This document shows positions 51,597 through 60,700 of a stretch of DNA of 64,000 nt, in pieces; the stretch's first letter is position 1; the number at the start of each line of letters is the position of its first letter. The stretch is from positions 1-64,000 of the forward strand of contig JAFRNC010000002.1 in NCBI GenBank assembly GCA_017430365.1, in the 5' to 3' direction. The translations under genes and the position numbers were made by a program. The DNA is from Bacteroidales bacterium. GTDB lineage: Bacteria; Bacteroidota; Bacteroidia; Bacteroidales; UBA932. Below the pieces are notes generated by a model. It was not told the DNA's origin. It made no database searches and was given only the letters and a program-made list of their open reading frames with translations.

Positions 51597-51660
51597 TTAA
51601 CCAATTGGTTTATTTTTGCAAATATACAACTAGTTTTGAAAAAATCAACCAATCGGTTAA
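51597..51660 (-). promoter_or_regulatory. autoregulated promoter of the toxin-antitoxin-chaperone operon
   Basis: Two near-identical palindromes, TTAACCAATTGGTTTA (51597-51612) and TCAACCAATCGGTTAA (51645-51660), flank a minus-strand -7 box TATATTTG (51626-51619). Their centres are about 48 bases apart. The proximal one covers the expected transcription start. This fits repression by the HTH protein encoded second in the operon. Confidence 0.75.
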
Positions 51661-51690
51661 TTATTTTTTTGTTTCGCCCCTCAAAATATA

Positions 51691-51722
51691 GAAAAAGGCC
51701 TGTACGATCCATTGTACAAGCC
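51691..51722 (-). terminator. terminator at left end of the GC-rich patch
   Basis: GGCCTGTAC pairs with GTACAAGCC (one mismatch) around GATCCATT; on the minus strand a TTTTTC tract follows. It lies 22 bases after the stop of the gene at 51745-52032. Confidence 0.7.
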
Positions 51723-51744
51723 AATCAAATCTAGGCGTCTATTG

Positions 51745-52032
51745 CTACCCCAACTTGGCGCTTGCGAACATGTCGGCCGACTTCTCACCGGTAGCGGTGT
51801 TGATGTAGAAGTAACGGAAGAAGACCTTCGGTTTGCCGGCGGTCGGGGTGCCGTTCTTCTTGTCGTAGTCATCCTTGATGTCGATGGCCGAGGTGACCGG
51901 AGTCAGCAGGGTCGTGAAGGAAGCCGCCTTGCTGTAAGCGCCGCGGATACCGTTGCCCTGGGGCTCGGATGCCAGGATCACGAGCTTCAGGTTGGTGATC
52001 GAGCTCGGGATGCTATCGAGCGTGAAAGTCAT
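51745..52032 (-). CDS. hypothetical protein, possibly N-terminally cut
   Basis: A 95-residue protein, MTFTLDSIPSSITNLKLVIL onward, ending YFYINTATGEKSADMFASAKLG. No family is recognised. It is much richer in GC than the toxin operon beside it and ends in a genuine terminator, so it is probably the 3' part, or all, of a real gene from a mobile element. Its first codons abut the broken end of the divergent ATPase fragment at about 52025, so the N-terminus may be artificial. Confidence 0.5.
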   Translation of the reverse strand: MTFTLDSIPSSITNLKLVILASEPQGNGIRGAYSKAASFTTLLTPVTSAIDIKDDYDKKNGTPTAGKPKVFFRYFYINTATGEKSADMFASAKLG

Positions 52033-52327
52033 CGCCGGTGAGTTTCGCTACGACGCCTCCCACGTCATCGTCTACGAGATCGAAAAGACCGACGCCTTCA
52101 CCCACTTCGAGTTCAAGGAGTTCTCCACCGAGCGCGAGCACCTGCGCGAACAGAAGGAATCCGACACCATCGACCGCACCCAGAAAATCCTCGAGCTCCA
52201 CAAGCAGGGCAAGTCCTACCGCGAGATTGCCCAGGAGATCGGCCTGAGCAAATCCATGGTCGGCAAGATCCTGAAGAACGCCGCACCCGACGACAAGAAC
52301 CTCTTCACCGAACCCGCCAAAGAGTGA
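52022..52327 (+). pseudogene. C-terminal fragment of a mobile-element RecA-like ATPase
   Basis: The plus frame from a GTG at 52022 gives about 101 residues: VIAGEFRYDASHVIVYEIEK, a charged helix, and a C-terminal helix-turn-helix (GKSYREIAQEIGLSKSMVGK). This is the tail of a much longer replication or mobilisation ATPase; the ATPase core is missing. The reading upstream of 52022 is antisense to the neighbouring gene and looks unnatural. It overlaps the start region of the DUF6371 gene, as in intact elements. Confidence 0.6.
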
Positions 52328-52332
52328 CCACC

Positions 52333-53418
52333 ATGGACCACACCTACACCCTTCAGCGCTACGCCGGCCTGGCCTCGCGCCACACTTGCCCGCGTTGCAA
52401 CCGGCCCCACTGCTTCACCCGCTACGTCGACGAAGCCGGCCACGAAATCGCCGACTCCGTCGGCCGCTGCGACCACGAGTCCTCCTGCGGCTACCACTAC
52501 ACGCCCCGCCAGTATTTCGCCGACCATCCCGAGCTACGTCCACTGAGTCTACCCGTCTCCCGGGTGGACAAGGTGGACAGGGTTGCCGCCCCGGTGCCGC
52601 CCAAGCCCATCGACACCATTCCCGCCGAAATCCTGCAACGCACCGTGCATCCTTCCCGGGATTCCCATTTCACCACATTTCTCTCCTCGCTCTTCGATCC
52701 GGCCGAGGTTGAGTCGCTGGTCATCCAGTACCGCCTCGGCGTCACACGCGACCGTTCCGTCATCTTCTACCAGATCGACACCACAGGCCACATCCGCACC
52801 GGCAAGATCATGAAATACGACCCCGAAACAGGCCATCGCATCAAAGACCCCTCCACGCCGAACCGCATCACCTGGGTGCATTCCCTGCTCAAGCAGCTCG
52901 GCAAGTTACCCCGCACCTGGGCATTGTCGCAGTGCCTCTTCGGCGAGCACCTGTTGGCCGAATATCCCGACAAGCCGGTGGCCCTCGTCGAATCCGAAAA
53001 GACGGCCGTCATCTGCGCCGGCATCATTCCGCGCTACCTTTGGTTGGCCACCGGCGGCAAGTCGCAGCTCTCCGCGGCCCGGCTCGCTCCGCTCGCCGGC
53101 CGCCGCGTCACCGCCTTCCCTGACATCGATGCCTACGACCTCTGGTGCGAGAAACTCGGTTCCCTGTCGTCATGCCCGGCCCCGACCGGGCATCTCTTCA
53201 TCACCGTCTCCGACCTCCTCCAGCGCAACGCCACCCCCGCCGACCGCGAAGCCCACATCGACCTGGCCGACTGGCTCATCCGCTGGAAGAAAGGCGAACC
53301 GGCATCCTTCAGCGCCGAGACCCTCCGGACGTTTGAAGCCATCGCGCAGTATTTCGATCCGGAGCACCACGAAGAACTGAAGAATTGGATTGAGGATTTC
53401 GGGTTGGAACTCGTATGA
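52333..53418 (+). CDS. DUF6371 primase-like zinc-finger protein
   Basis: A 361-residue protein of Bacteroidales mobile elements. The N-terminus has a zinc-finger pattern (CPRCNRPHCF... GRCDHESSCGYHYTP), like the CHC2 finger of primases, and the C-terminal half has a Toprim-like region (KPVALVESEKTAVICAGI and VTAFPDIDAYDLW). The ATG at 52333 is preferred to a GTG 9 bases upstream. It lies 5 bases past the stop of the ATPase fragment and is likely a replication-initiation or mobilisation helper. Confidence 0.82.
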   Translation: MDHTYTLQRYAGLASRHTCPRCNRPHCFTRYVDEAGHEIADSVGRCDHESSCGYHYTPRQYFADHPELRPLSLPVSRVDKVDRVAAPVPPKPIDTIPAEILQRTVHPSRDSHFTTFLSSLFDPAEVESLVIQYRLGVTRDRSVIFYQIDTTGHIRTGKIMKYDPETGHRIKDPSTPNRITWVHSLLKQLGKLPRTWALSQCLFGEHLLAEYPDKPVALVESEKTAVICAGIIPRYLWLATGGKSQLSAARLAPLAGRRVTAFPDIDAYDLWCEKLGSLSSCPAPTGHLFITVSDLLQRNATPADREAHIDLADWLIRWKKGEPASFSAETLRTFEAIAQYFDPEHHEELKNWIEDFGLELV

Positions 53419-53490
53419 AAAAAACTCCTTGACTCCAACTTGACCCCAACTTGACTTATTGGATATTCCCACATTTTAGCTATATTTTTG

Positions 53491-53527
53491 AACCCTGGTT
53501 TCACGACGAAGCCAGGGTTTCTTTTTC
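53491..53527 (+). terminator. intrinsic terminator after the DUF6371 gene
   Basis: AACCCTGG pairs with CCAGGGTT around a 13-base loop and is followed by TCTTTTT. Confidence 0.75.
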
Positions 53528-53575
53528 TGTGGCCACAAAACAAGAAGCCATTGTTCCACCTAACAACGAGAAGCA

Positions 53576-53869
53576 ATGGATTCAACAGAAGAAAGAATCA
53601 CATTCGAGAGTATGCCCGCCATACTCGCCCAAATGCGCAACGAGATCAGGTCGCTTACGCGCCTGGTCGAGAATCTTACGCCCACCCGGCCCAACGACTG
53701 GATGAGCGTCGACGACCTGCACCACTATTTGCCGGGTCATCCTGCCCCACGCACCATTTACTCCTGGGCACGGAGTAACACCATTCCGCATTACAATCGG
53801 GAAAGGAATCTGTACTTCAACCGTCAGGAGATCGATCGCTGGCTGGCCCAGCAAGGAGGCAAGCGATGA
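53576..53869 (+). CDS. excisionase-like helix-turn-helix protein
   Basis: A 97-residue protein with a coiled N-terminus (MPAILAQMRNEIRSLTRLVE) and a MerR/Xis-type winged helix (WMSVDDLHHYLPGHPAP, SWARSNTIPHYNRERNLYFN, EIDRWLAQQ). Such proteins control excision or replication of Bacteroidales integrative elements. It overlaps the next small gene by 4 bases (ATGA). Confidence 0.82.
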   Translation: MDSTEERITFESMPAILAQMRNEIRSLTRLVENLTPTRPNDWMSVDDLHHYLPGHPAPRTIYSWARSNTIPHYNRERNLYFNRQEIDRWLAQQGGKR

Positions 53870-54015
53870 GTGAGCCGAAACTTCTTCGCGACATCCTGCG
53901 GGAAATGGTCGACGATCCGGACAGCGAAGTCGGGAATACTTTGAAGCAGGTGCCAGGTATCGACGAGATGCTCGCCGATCCTGGAGATCCGCCGAACACT
54001 AAGACTTCCCAATAG
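53866..54015 (+). CDS. 49-residue acidic protein coupled to the excisionase-like gene
   Basis: The ATGA overlap with the preceding stop opens a 49-codon frame, MSEPKLLRDILREMVDDPDS to a TAG at 54013. It is acidic, with an amphipathic N-terminal helix. A terminator follows 12 bases later. No family is recognised. Its end overlaps, on the other strand, the last 17 bases of the HEPN gene. Confidence 0.5.
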   Translation: MSEPKLLRDILREMVDDPDSEVGNTLKQVPGIDEMLADPGDPPNTKTSQ

Positions 54016-55294
54016 TAGATTCAGTAGGAGTCCCCTCGGAAGCCAACGCCCAGGGGACTCTTTTCGTCGAGGCTCCCCGCCATTTGGATTCACAAATCCG
54101 GTCCGCATAACGTCCTTGATATCCCAGCCAATAAAGAATAGTCAGTTCCAATATGTTCAGGGCATTATCCAGACTTTGTAGCTTCTGCTCTTGAGTTATC
54201 TTTTGATACTTCTTTCGGTTTCTGCTGTCGTAATGGGTCAATTGATTTCTCGTTCTAATCAAACTTTCTGCATCAAAAGAAGGATTGTGATTCATCTTTT
54301 TCAGAAGGTTCTGCAACGTTTCTCCAGCGGTCTGCTCTTCTTTATTTAAAATCACATTCCACATCATTTCCAACCCGGTGATAGCCATAATGTAAGCTCC
54401 TTCCATTTTACCGCTCCCTATATTTGCTTCCAAATACCAGTGAACGGCAGTTGAAAGGATATCTGCTTTGTCCTCATCTTCTCCGTTCCAAATCGCCTCA
54501 AAAGTTGGCCAAAGGCTCTCAACATCCCGATCGTACGGGTATGGCAACCAACTATTAACGCCAATCCTGCTTTTATCGTAATACACTCGATGATAAAAAG
54601 AAGAAAACCCCTCTATATCTTGTCCATTAACGAGAATAGGGCTATGATACTTCCCGACCACAAAGCTGATAAAATGGGTAAAAGCTTTTATGTATTTTTG
54701 AGCATCATTATGGTTCAGGAGTCTTCCGTCGGATGGTGTCAGCTCGCATCGATGTGTTATGCGAGTTAATTGTTGGTCTTTATTCTCTGCATTAAGATTC
54801 TCTATGATAATCCGAGTCCCATCCTTGCAGAGAAAAGAAAGCCTGTTAGAACCCACTCCTTTATTGTGACGGACAAATGATCCATAAAAACTCTGCATAT
54901 TAACATACGACCAATGCCAAATAGAGCAAGCTTTTTGCTCAGGGAAGAGTGATTGAATTAGACCGTGATAGCTATTGACCCCGTTTCTCGTTTTGGACTC
55001 GGTGATTATGCATTCTCCTTTCATACCATTAGGAATGAGTAATTCTGTAGGGGTTTCCGTAAGTTGCCAAATCGATGGTAGAGAAGTACCTATTCCCTGA
55101 AAGTCAAGATGGTACTCGTATTGAAGAGCGTAGTAAATATCGCCGGTCAAAATAACCAACTCATCTCCATTTTTCAGGGAATAGTCTCCTGAATAAATCA
55201 AGATTCGGGAATCTTCTATGTCCATTTCGCAGTAGGGAATTAAAGCACTCGGAATACTAACAAACTTATCGTCGGGTTTCATATGCCTTTCCAT
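53999..55294 (-). CDS. ApeA-like HEPN-domain defence protein
   Basis: A 431-residue protein. The N-terminal 270 residues are beta-rich and resemble the ApeA N-terminal domain (LVILTGDIYYALQYEYHLDF). Residues about 285-405 are helical and carry the HEPN ribonuclease motif RNQLTH (R-N-x3-H). HEPN proteins of this kind cut RNA and are linked to anti-phage abortive infection. The last 27 residues (from about SKWRGAS) come from the GC-rich patch, reading antisense across its terminator, so the native C-terminus has probably been replaced. An alternative start is the ATG at 55282. Confidence 0.65.
   Translation of the reverse strand: MERHMKPDDKFVSIPSALIPYCEMDIEDSRILIYSGDYSLKNGDELVILTGDIYYALQYEYHLDFQGIGTSLPSIWQLTETPTELLIPNGMKGECIITESKTRNGVNSYHGLIQSLFPEQKACSIWHWSYVNMQSFYGSFVRHNKGVGSNRLSFLCKDGTRIIIENLNAENKDQQLTRITHRCELTPSDGRLLNHNDAQKYIKAFTHFISFVVGKYHSPILVNGQDIEGFSSFYHRVYYDKSRIGVNSWLPYPYDRDVESLWPTFEAIWNGEDEDKADILSTAVHWYLEANIGSGKMEGAYIMAITGLEMMWNVILNKEEQTAGETLQNLLKKMNHNPSFDAESLIRTRNQLTHYDSRNRKKYQKITQEQKLQSLDNALNILELTILYWLGYQGRYADRICESKWRGASTKRVPWALASEGTPTESTIGKS
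54028..54064 (+). terminator. terminator at right end of the GC-rich patch
   Basis: GAGTCCCCT pairs with AGGGGACTC around a 15-base loop and is followed by TTTT. It lies inside the antisense of the HEPN gene's 3' end. Confidence 0.7.
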
Positions 55295-55404
55295 ATTTTT
55301 CCCAAGTTAATCATAATTTATCATCTTGGCATAATCAAAGCTTGTATTAGCGATCAGTTTTACAACTTCATACTTCATTAAAAATTAATTTCAGCAAAAA
55401 AAGT

Positions 55405-55412
55405 TAAATTTG
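55405..55412 (+). promoter_or_regulatory. -7 box for the restriction-modification operon
   Basis: TAAATTTG lies in an AT-rich stretch, 70 bases before the start of the methyltransferase gene. No TTG is present at the usual distance. Confidence 0.5.
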
Positions 55413-55482
55413 TAGGTTAAAAGCAGAAGATTACATATCATTACAATATAATCCAACGGGGTTTTGTGCCTCGTCTAACAAT

Positions 55483-57732
55483 ATGGGCAGACCCAGAAAG
55501 AACCCCGACCAGCCGAAGGCTCCCGCTAAGCCGCGGAAAAAAGCAAAGCCTGTAGAAAAGCAGAAAGCGCTTGAAGACATACTTTACGAATGCCGCAACA
55601 AACTCCGTGGCAACGCCAATATGACCACCAAGCGGGATATGCTCCTGACGCTGGTTTTCCTTCGTTTCATCGGTTCTCGTTACAACGAGCAGCGAGAGAA
55701 AATCCTTCAGGATAGTTGCCAGCGTTTTGGCAAACCTTACGAGGAATTATCTGCAGATGAACGCGATTTCGTTGATATGATGCTCCAGAGAAAGCAGTCT
55801 TACCAAAAAGACGGCGTTTTCTGCCTTAAGGACGAATACAACTGGGACGTTCTGAACAAGATTCCGGCTGCCGATAGGGCCACTAAACTTGACAACGGGA
55901 TTTCCGCTCTGATGAGCAATGAAAAAGATCTGAAGAATGCTCTCCCTACCAACCTATTTGTCAATGCCAGACTCGATCCCGCCCTTTTAAAAGGCGTGAT
56001 GGACGACATAACGAAAATTGATCCAAGGATCTTCAAGGACATTGACCTAATTGGCCGTGTGTACGAATACTTCCTTCAGCAGTTTGCCGTGAACGCAACA
56101 AAAGAAGAGGGAGAATTCTACACGCCCCAGAGCATTGTTGAACTCATTGCCAATCTGATTGAGCCGTTTGACGGTACGATTTATGACCCTTGCTGTGGCT
56201 CGGGCGGTATGTTTGTTCAGAGTATCAAACTGGTGGAAGCCCACGGAGGAAACAAACGCAATGTAAGCGTCTATGGCCAGGAAAGCGACCCTGACACCTA
56301 TCGGCTTGCCAAGATGAACTTAGCCGCCCGTGGGATTAGTTATCACCTTGGAGATCGTCACGCATCATCATTTACAAGTGACCTTCACCCTGGCCTTCGT
56401 TCTGACTACATTATGGCTAATCCACCGTTCAATAAGAAAGATTGGTGGACTGGAGATGATCTATCTGGCGACAATCGCTGGAAAGGCTACGCGGTTCCTC
56501 CTACCAGTAACGCAAACTATGCCTGGATTCTCCACATGCTTTATCATTTGGACCAAACAAAAGGCATTGCAGGGTTCCTTCTAAGCAATGGAGCATTAGA
56601 CGATGAGGATACAATAGAAATACGTAAAAAACTCATCAAAAATGACAAGGTTGAAGCCATTTTCATTCTGCCGCGCGATATGTTCTATCAGGTTGACTTA
56701 GGCGTTACTCTATGGATTCTTAATCAGAACAAAAAAGGCGGTGAATGGCATGGACGTCAGTTACGAGACAGATCTGGCGAAGTGCTCTTCGTTGACCTTC
56801 GAAAATGGAACCAGAACAGCAGCACTATAAAAACAGACAAATCCAAAAAGACATTTGTCGTCTTTGATGAGAAGCAGATTCAAGATGTTTGCACGATTTA
56901 TCATGATTGGCAAACACAATCTGACGGGAATACTTATGACAAACCCGAACTCTATCATGCCGCATCAAAGGAAGAAATCGCGAATAATAATTGGAGTTTA
57001 ATTCCCAGCAAATATATTCGTTTTAAGGCTGCAGAGCCCAAGTATAATCTGGAACAGTCCGTAAAAGAAGCAAATCAGATTTCGTCTTCTATTCTGGGGC
57101 TTGAGTCCTACCATCAGAGTATCATTCAGGAACTACAAAATGCCCTCAATGGATTGTCTCTTAATAATTGTTATCCAGAAGTCGAAATTGGGAAGTATCT
57201 CATCCCTTCAGATAAAAGGAACGATCAGCTGCTTTACGGCAAGAAAGATGTGGTAGGTCTTTCTACATCTAAAGAAGTTATCAAGACAAAAGCTAATCTT
57301 GAAGGGGCAAGTTTGGCCTCATATAAAGTATTCGAACCCAAAATGATAGCTTACGTTCCTGACACTTCACGTCGCGGGGATAGGGTTAGTCTTGGAATGA
57401 ATAAAACTGAATCAACATTTCTCCTGTCTTCAATCTCCGAAGTCTTTTCTTGTGACGAGGAACATTTGCTTCCCGAATATCTTTACATGTGGCTTAGTCG
57501 TTCAGAATTTGATAGATACGCTCGATTTAATTCTTGGGGTACGACCAGAGAGACTTTTACGTTCGAGGAAATGAAAAAGGTAAAGATGCCCCTTCCTCCA
57601 ACATCAATCCAGAAGGCAATAGTTAACATTTTTCATTGTGCAGAAGAAGCTAAACGGATAGCCGAGCAGTCCGAAAAGTTGAGCAAAGAGATATGCCCTT
57701 CTCTTATGCAGAGCCTTGGCATTGGGTCATAA
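55483..57732 (+). CDS. hsdM: type I methyltransferase fused to a half specificity subunit (HsdM-S)
   Basis: A 749-residue protein, some 230 longer than a normal HsdM. A Lys/Pro-rich tail (about 1-28) precedes the HsdM N-domain (LEDILYECRNKLRGNANMTT). The N6-adenine methylase domain has AdoMet motif YDPCCGSGGMF near 236 and NPPF near 313. From about 525 a coiled spacer leads into one target-recognition-like domain (CYPEVEIGKYLIPSDKR; MAYVP-type middle; PEYLYMWLSRSEFDRYAR; MKKVKMPLPPTSIQKAIVNI), typical of half an HsdS. No separate hsdS is found before hsdR. HsdR follows 12 bases later. Confidence 0.88.
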   Translation: MGRPRKNPDQPKAPAKPRKKAKPVEKQKALEDILYECRNKLRGNANMTTKRDMLLTLVFLRFIGSRYNEQREKILQDSCQRFGKPYEELSADERDFVDMMLQRKQSYQKDGVFCLKDEYNWDVLNKIPAADRATKLDNGISALMSNEKDLKNALPTNLFVNARLDPALLKGVMDDITKIDPRIFKDIDLIGRVYEYFLQQFAVNATKEEGEFYTPQSIVELIANLIEPFDGTIYDPCCGSGGMFVQSIKLVEAHGGNKRNVSVYGQESDPDTYRLAKMNLAARGISYHLGDRHASSFTSDLHPGLRSDYIMANPPFNKKDWWTGDDLSGDNRWKGYAVPPTSNANYAWILHMLYHLDQTKGIAGFLLSNGALDDEDTIEIRKKLIKNDKVEAIFILPRDMFYQVDLGVTLWILNQNKKGGEWHGRQLRDRSGEVLFVDLRKWNQNSSTIKTDKSKKTFVVFDEKQIQDVCTIYHDWQTQSDGNTYDKPELYHAASKEEIANNNWSLIPSKYIRFKAAEPKYNLEQSVKEANQISSSILGLESYHQSIIQELQNALNGLSLNNCYPEVEIGKYLIPSDKRNDQLLYGKKDVVGLSTSKEVIKTKANLEGASLASYKVFEPKMIAYVPDTSRRGDRVSLGMNKTESTFLLSSISEVFSCDEEHLLPEYLYMWLSRSEFDRYARFNSWGTTRETFTFEEMKKVKMPLPPTSIQKAIVNIFHCAEEAKRIAEQSEKLSKEICPSLMQSLGIGS

Positions 57733-57744
57733 AGGTGTTTATTT

Positions 57745-60700
57745 ATGGTTAATGTAAAGTTCCACGAGAGCGAATACGAAGAAGTATTCATACAATGCCT
57801 GGCCGACGAGGACTGGCAGTACATCCCCGGTTCCTGTATGAGCAACCGTTACATCACGGATGCCCTGTACGAAGCGGATCTGCGGGCGTATTTAAAAGCC
57901 CACTACGATAACAAGAATCTCTCGGAACAAGATTACGAGCAAATCATCTCCTATCTCCACAACATTGGTGGAGCCAGCGACTATCTGGCTGCCCGGGAAG
58001 CGCACAAGGTCATTTGCCATCAAGGATATGACTACCAGCCTCTTGATGGGAGCCCTTCATTTAAGGTCCGTTACATAGACTTTGACAGCGATGATATTAA
58101 GACGGCCAACCTTTTCCGCTGCGTAAATCAATATGAGATGCAGGAAGGCGAAGAAAACCGTCGCCCTGACATCGTACTATTGATAAACGGAATTCCGCTC
58201 TGTGTTATCGAACTCAAGAATCCCGCTGATCCCAACGCCACCCTCAGTAACGCGTGGAACCAGATATGTGTCAGATACAACCGGGACATCCCATCTATGA
58301 TGAAATACGCGGCTCTCGCCGTCATCAGCGATGGTTCTAACACTCGCCTGGGCACTCAGTTTACGCCGGAGGAATACTTCTACGCCTGGAAGAAAGTCGA
58401 GAACAGCGACCCCAATGGTCGTGTCGGAATCGACGAGATGCGAACGCTTATCAAAGGAGCATTGACCCCGGAACGCATTTTGGAAATCCTTCGGGACTAC
58501 GTCTATTTTGCAGACGAAGGCGTAGCTGAAGATAGAATCGACATCGTATGCCGCTATCCGCAGTTCTTTGCAACCCGGATGCTCCGCGAGAGTATCTTCA
58601 AGGCTCTTCACTCTGCTGGTGGTAATGGCCAGGGCGGTACCTATTTCGGCGCAACAGGCTGCGGAAAGACGCACACGATGCTTTTCCTTGCTCGCCAGTT
58701 GATGTGCCGCTATATGACCCGTATGGACAATCCCACGGTCATCATCATCGTGGACCGCAGCGACCTTGAAGACCAAAGCGGCCGTTTGTTCACAAATTCC
58801 AAGACATACTTGGACGATACCAATGTCCGCGTATTCGATAGTCGGGATGACTTGCGCACAGAATTAAAAACCAACCTTGGCGGAGGCCTATACGTAACTA
58901 CCATCCAGAAATTCGCCGAAGGAGAAGGCCTCTTGAGTAACCGCGCCAACATCATCTGCCTGAGCGATGAAGCACATCGTACCCAGGTCAAGATGGGCAG
59001 CAAGCTCAAAATGAAACTGGAGGCGACCAAACCGGAAGACATCGGTGCTTTCTTCACTGAGACCTTCGCCCAGCAACTCCACGAATCCCTCCCTGCTGCC
59101 ACTTTCGTAGGTTTTACCGGTACACCCATCGAAGAGACCATCCAGATCTTCGGTGCTATCGTTGATCGCTACACCATGGAAGAGGCCAAGAACGATAAGA
59201 TCACCGTCCCTATCAAGTACAATGCTCGCTTGGCACGCGTCTTCCTGAATTCGGAGGAAGCTAAGAAGATTGAGGCATACTACAAGAAATGCGAGGAGGA
59301 AGGCGCTCTTGCTACCGACGTCGATAAGAGCAAGGAGGATATGAGCCAGATGAAGGTCATTCTGGGTAACAGTGAGCGTCTGGATCGTATGGCCAAAGAC
59401 ATTGTCGAGCATTACGAAGGCCTTTGTGAGGATGAGCAGGAACTGGTCCAAAAAGCAATGGTGGTCAGCAGTGACCGTCACATTGCCTACGACCTGTATA
59501 AAAAGATTCTGGCACTAAGGTCTGACTGGGCTACGCCTAAGAAGGCTATGGATGAAACCAAGTTCACCGCAGAACAGCTGGAGAACCTGAACGAAGTTCC
59601 GTTCCTGAACATCATCTGCACCCGTGAAAAAGATAAAGATAGCAAGGAGGAATGGGATGCATTTGGCAGTGATGCCCACCGAAAGGCTCTCGAACTGGAG
59701 TTCAAAAATGACAAATCCAACTTCCATGTAGCCATTGTGGTGGATATGTGGATTACCGGCTTTGATGTTCCCTGCCTTAAGGTCCTTTACAACGACAAGC
59801 CGCTATCACAACATACCCTCATCCAGACCATCAGCCGCGTAAACCGTCGCTACAAGACCAAGGACTGCGGCCTTATCGTGGACTACCTCGGTATTCGCGA
59901 GAACATGAAGGCAGCCATGAAGAAATACAATGGCGATGCAGTGGATGTGGAAGACGAGCAGGCCGCCTATGCCATCTTCAAGAACGAACTCAGCATCCTG
60001 CAAGGTATGTTGCAGAACGTGGACTTCACACCGTTCTTCAGCGATAGCGCCCTGGCCAGGTTGCAATTCCTGGAGAAAGCCGCGGAATTCATTCTGGTCA
60101 ATTCCGGAAAGGGAACGAAGCAAAAGCCTTCGATGAAAACCCTCTTCCTGGGCCACACCAAGCGTCTCCGTGCCGCATATAACATCTGCAAAAACGCCAT
60201 TGACGAGGATGGAAATCCGATAATCTCCGAGGATGATTCCAAATGGGCGCAATGCATCATTGGAATCGCCGGTTATCTCAGCAAGATGACTGAGACACAA
60301 CACAATGTCCAGTCTATGAACCGGCATGTTGAGCAAATGGTCAAGGAGGCCATCAGTTGCTCCAGCGTTGAGATTGTCCTGGACAAGGAAGGAGGCTCAG
60401 AAGACATCTACGGAGACGAATTCCAGGAAGAGTTGGAAAAGACGAAGATGCCTAATACTCGCTTCCAGATTCTTGTCAAGCTGTTGCAGAAAGGAATTAA
60501 GGAATACGGGAAGACCAACCGCACACGTGCTGAAGTGTACGAAAAACTCCTTCAGGCGGTGATTGACCAGTATAATAACCGCGACTACGCCAATGAGGTT
60601 GCTACTCAGACTATCGAAGAGATTAGCCAATTGGTGAATGCAAAGGTTAATGAACTCAGCGACCAGCTGGTTCAGATCCTGCGCGATATGGAGGAAGACA

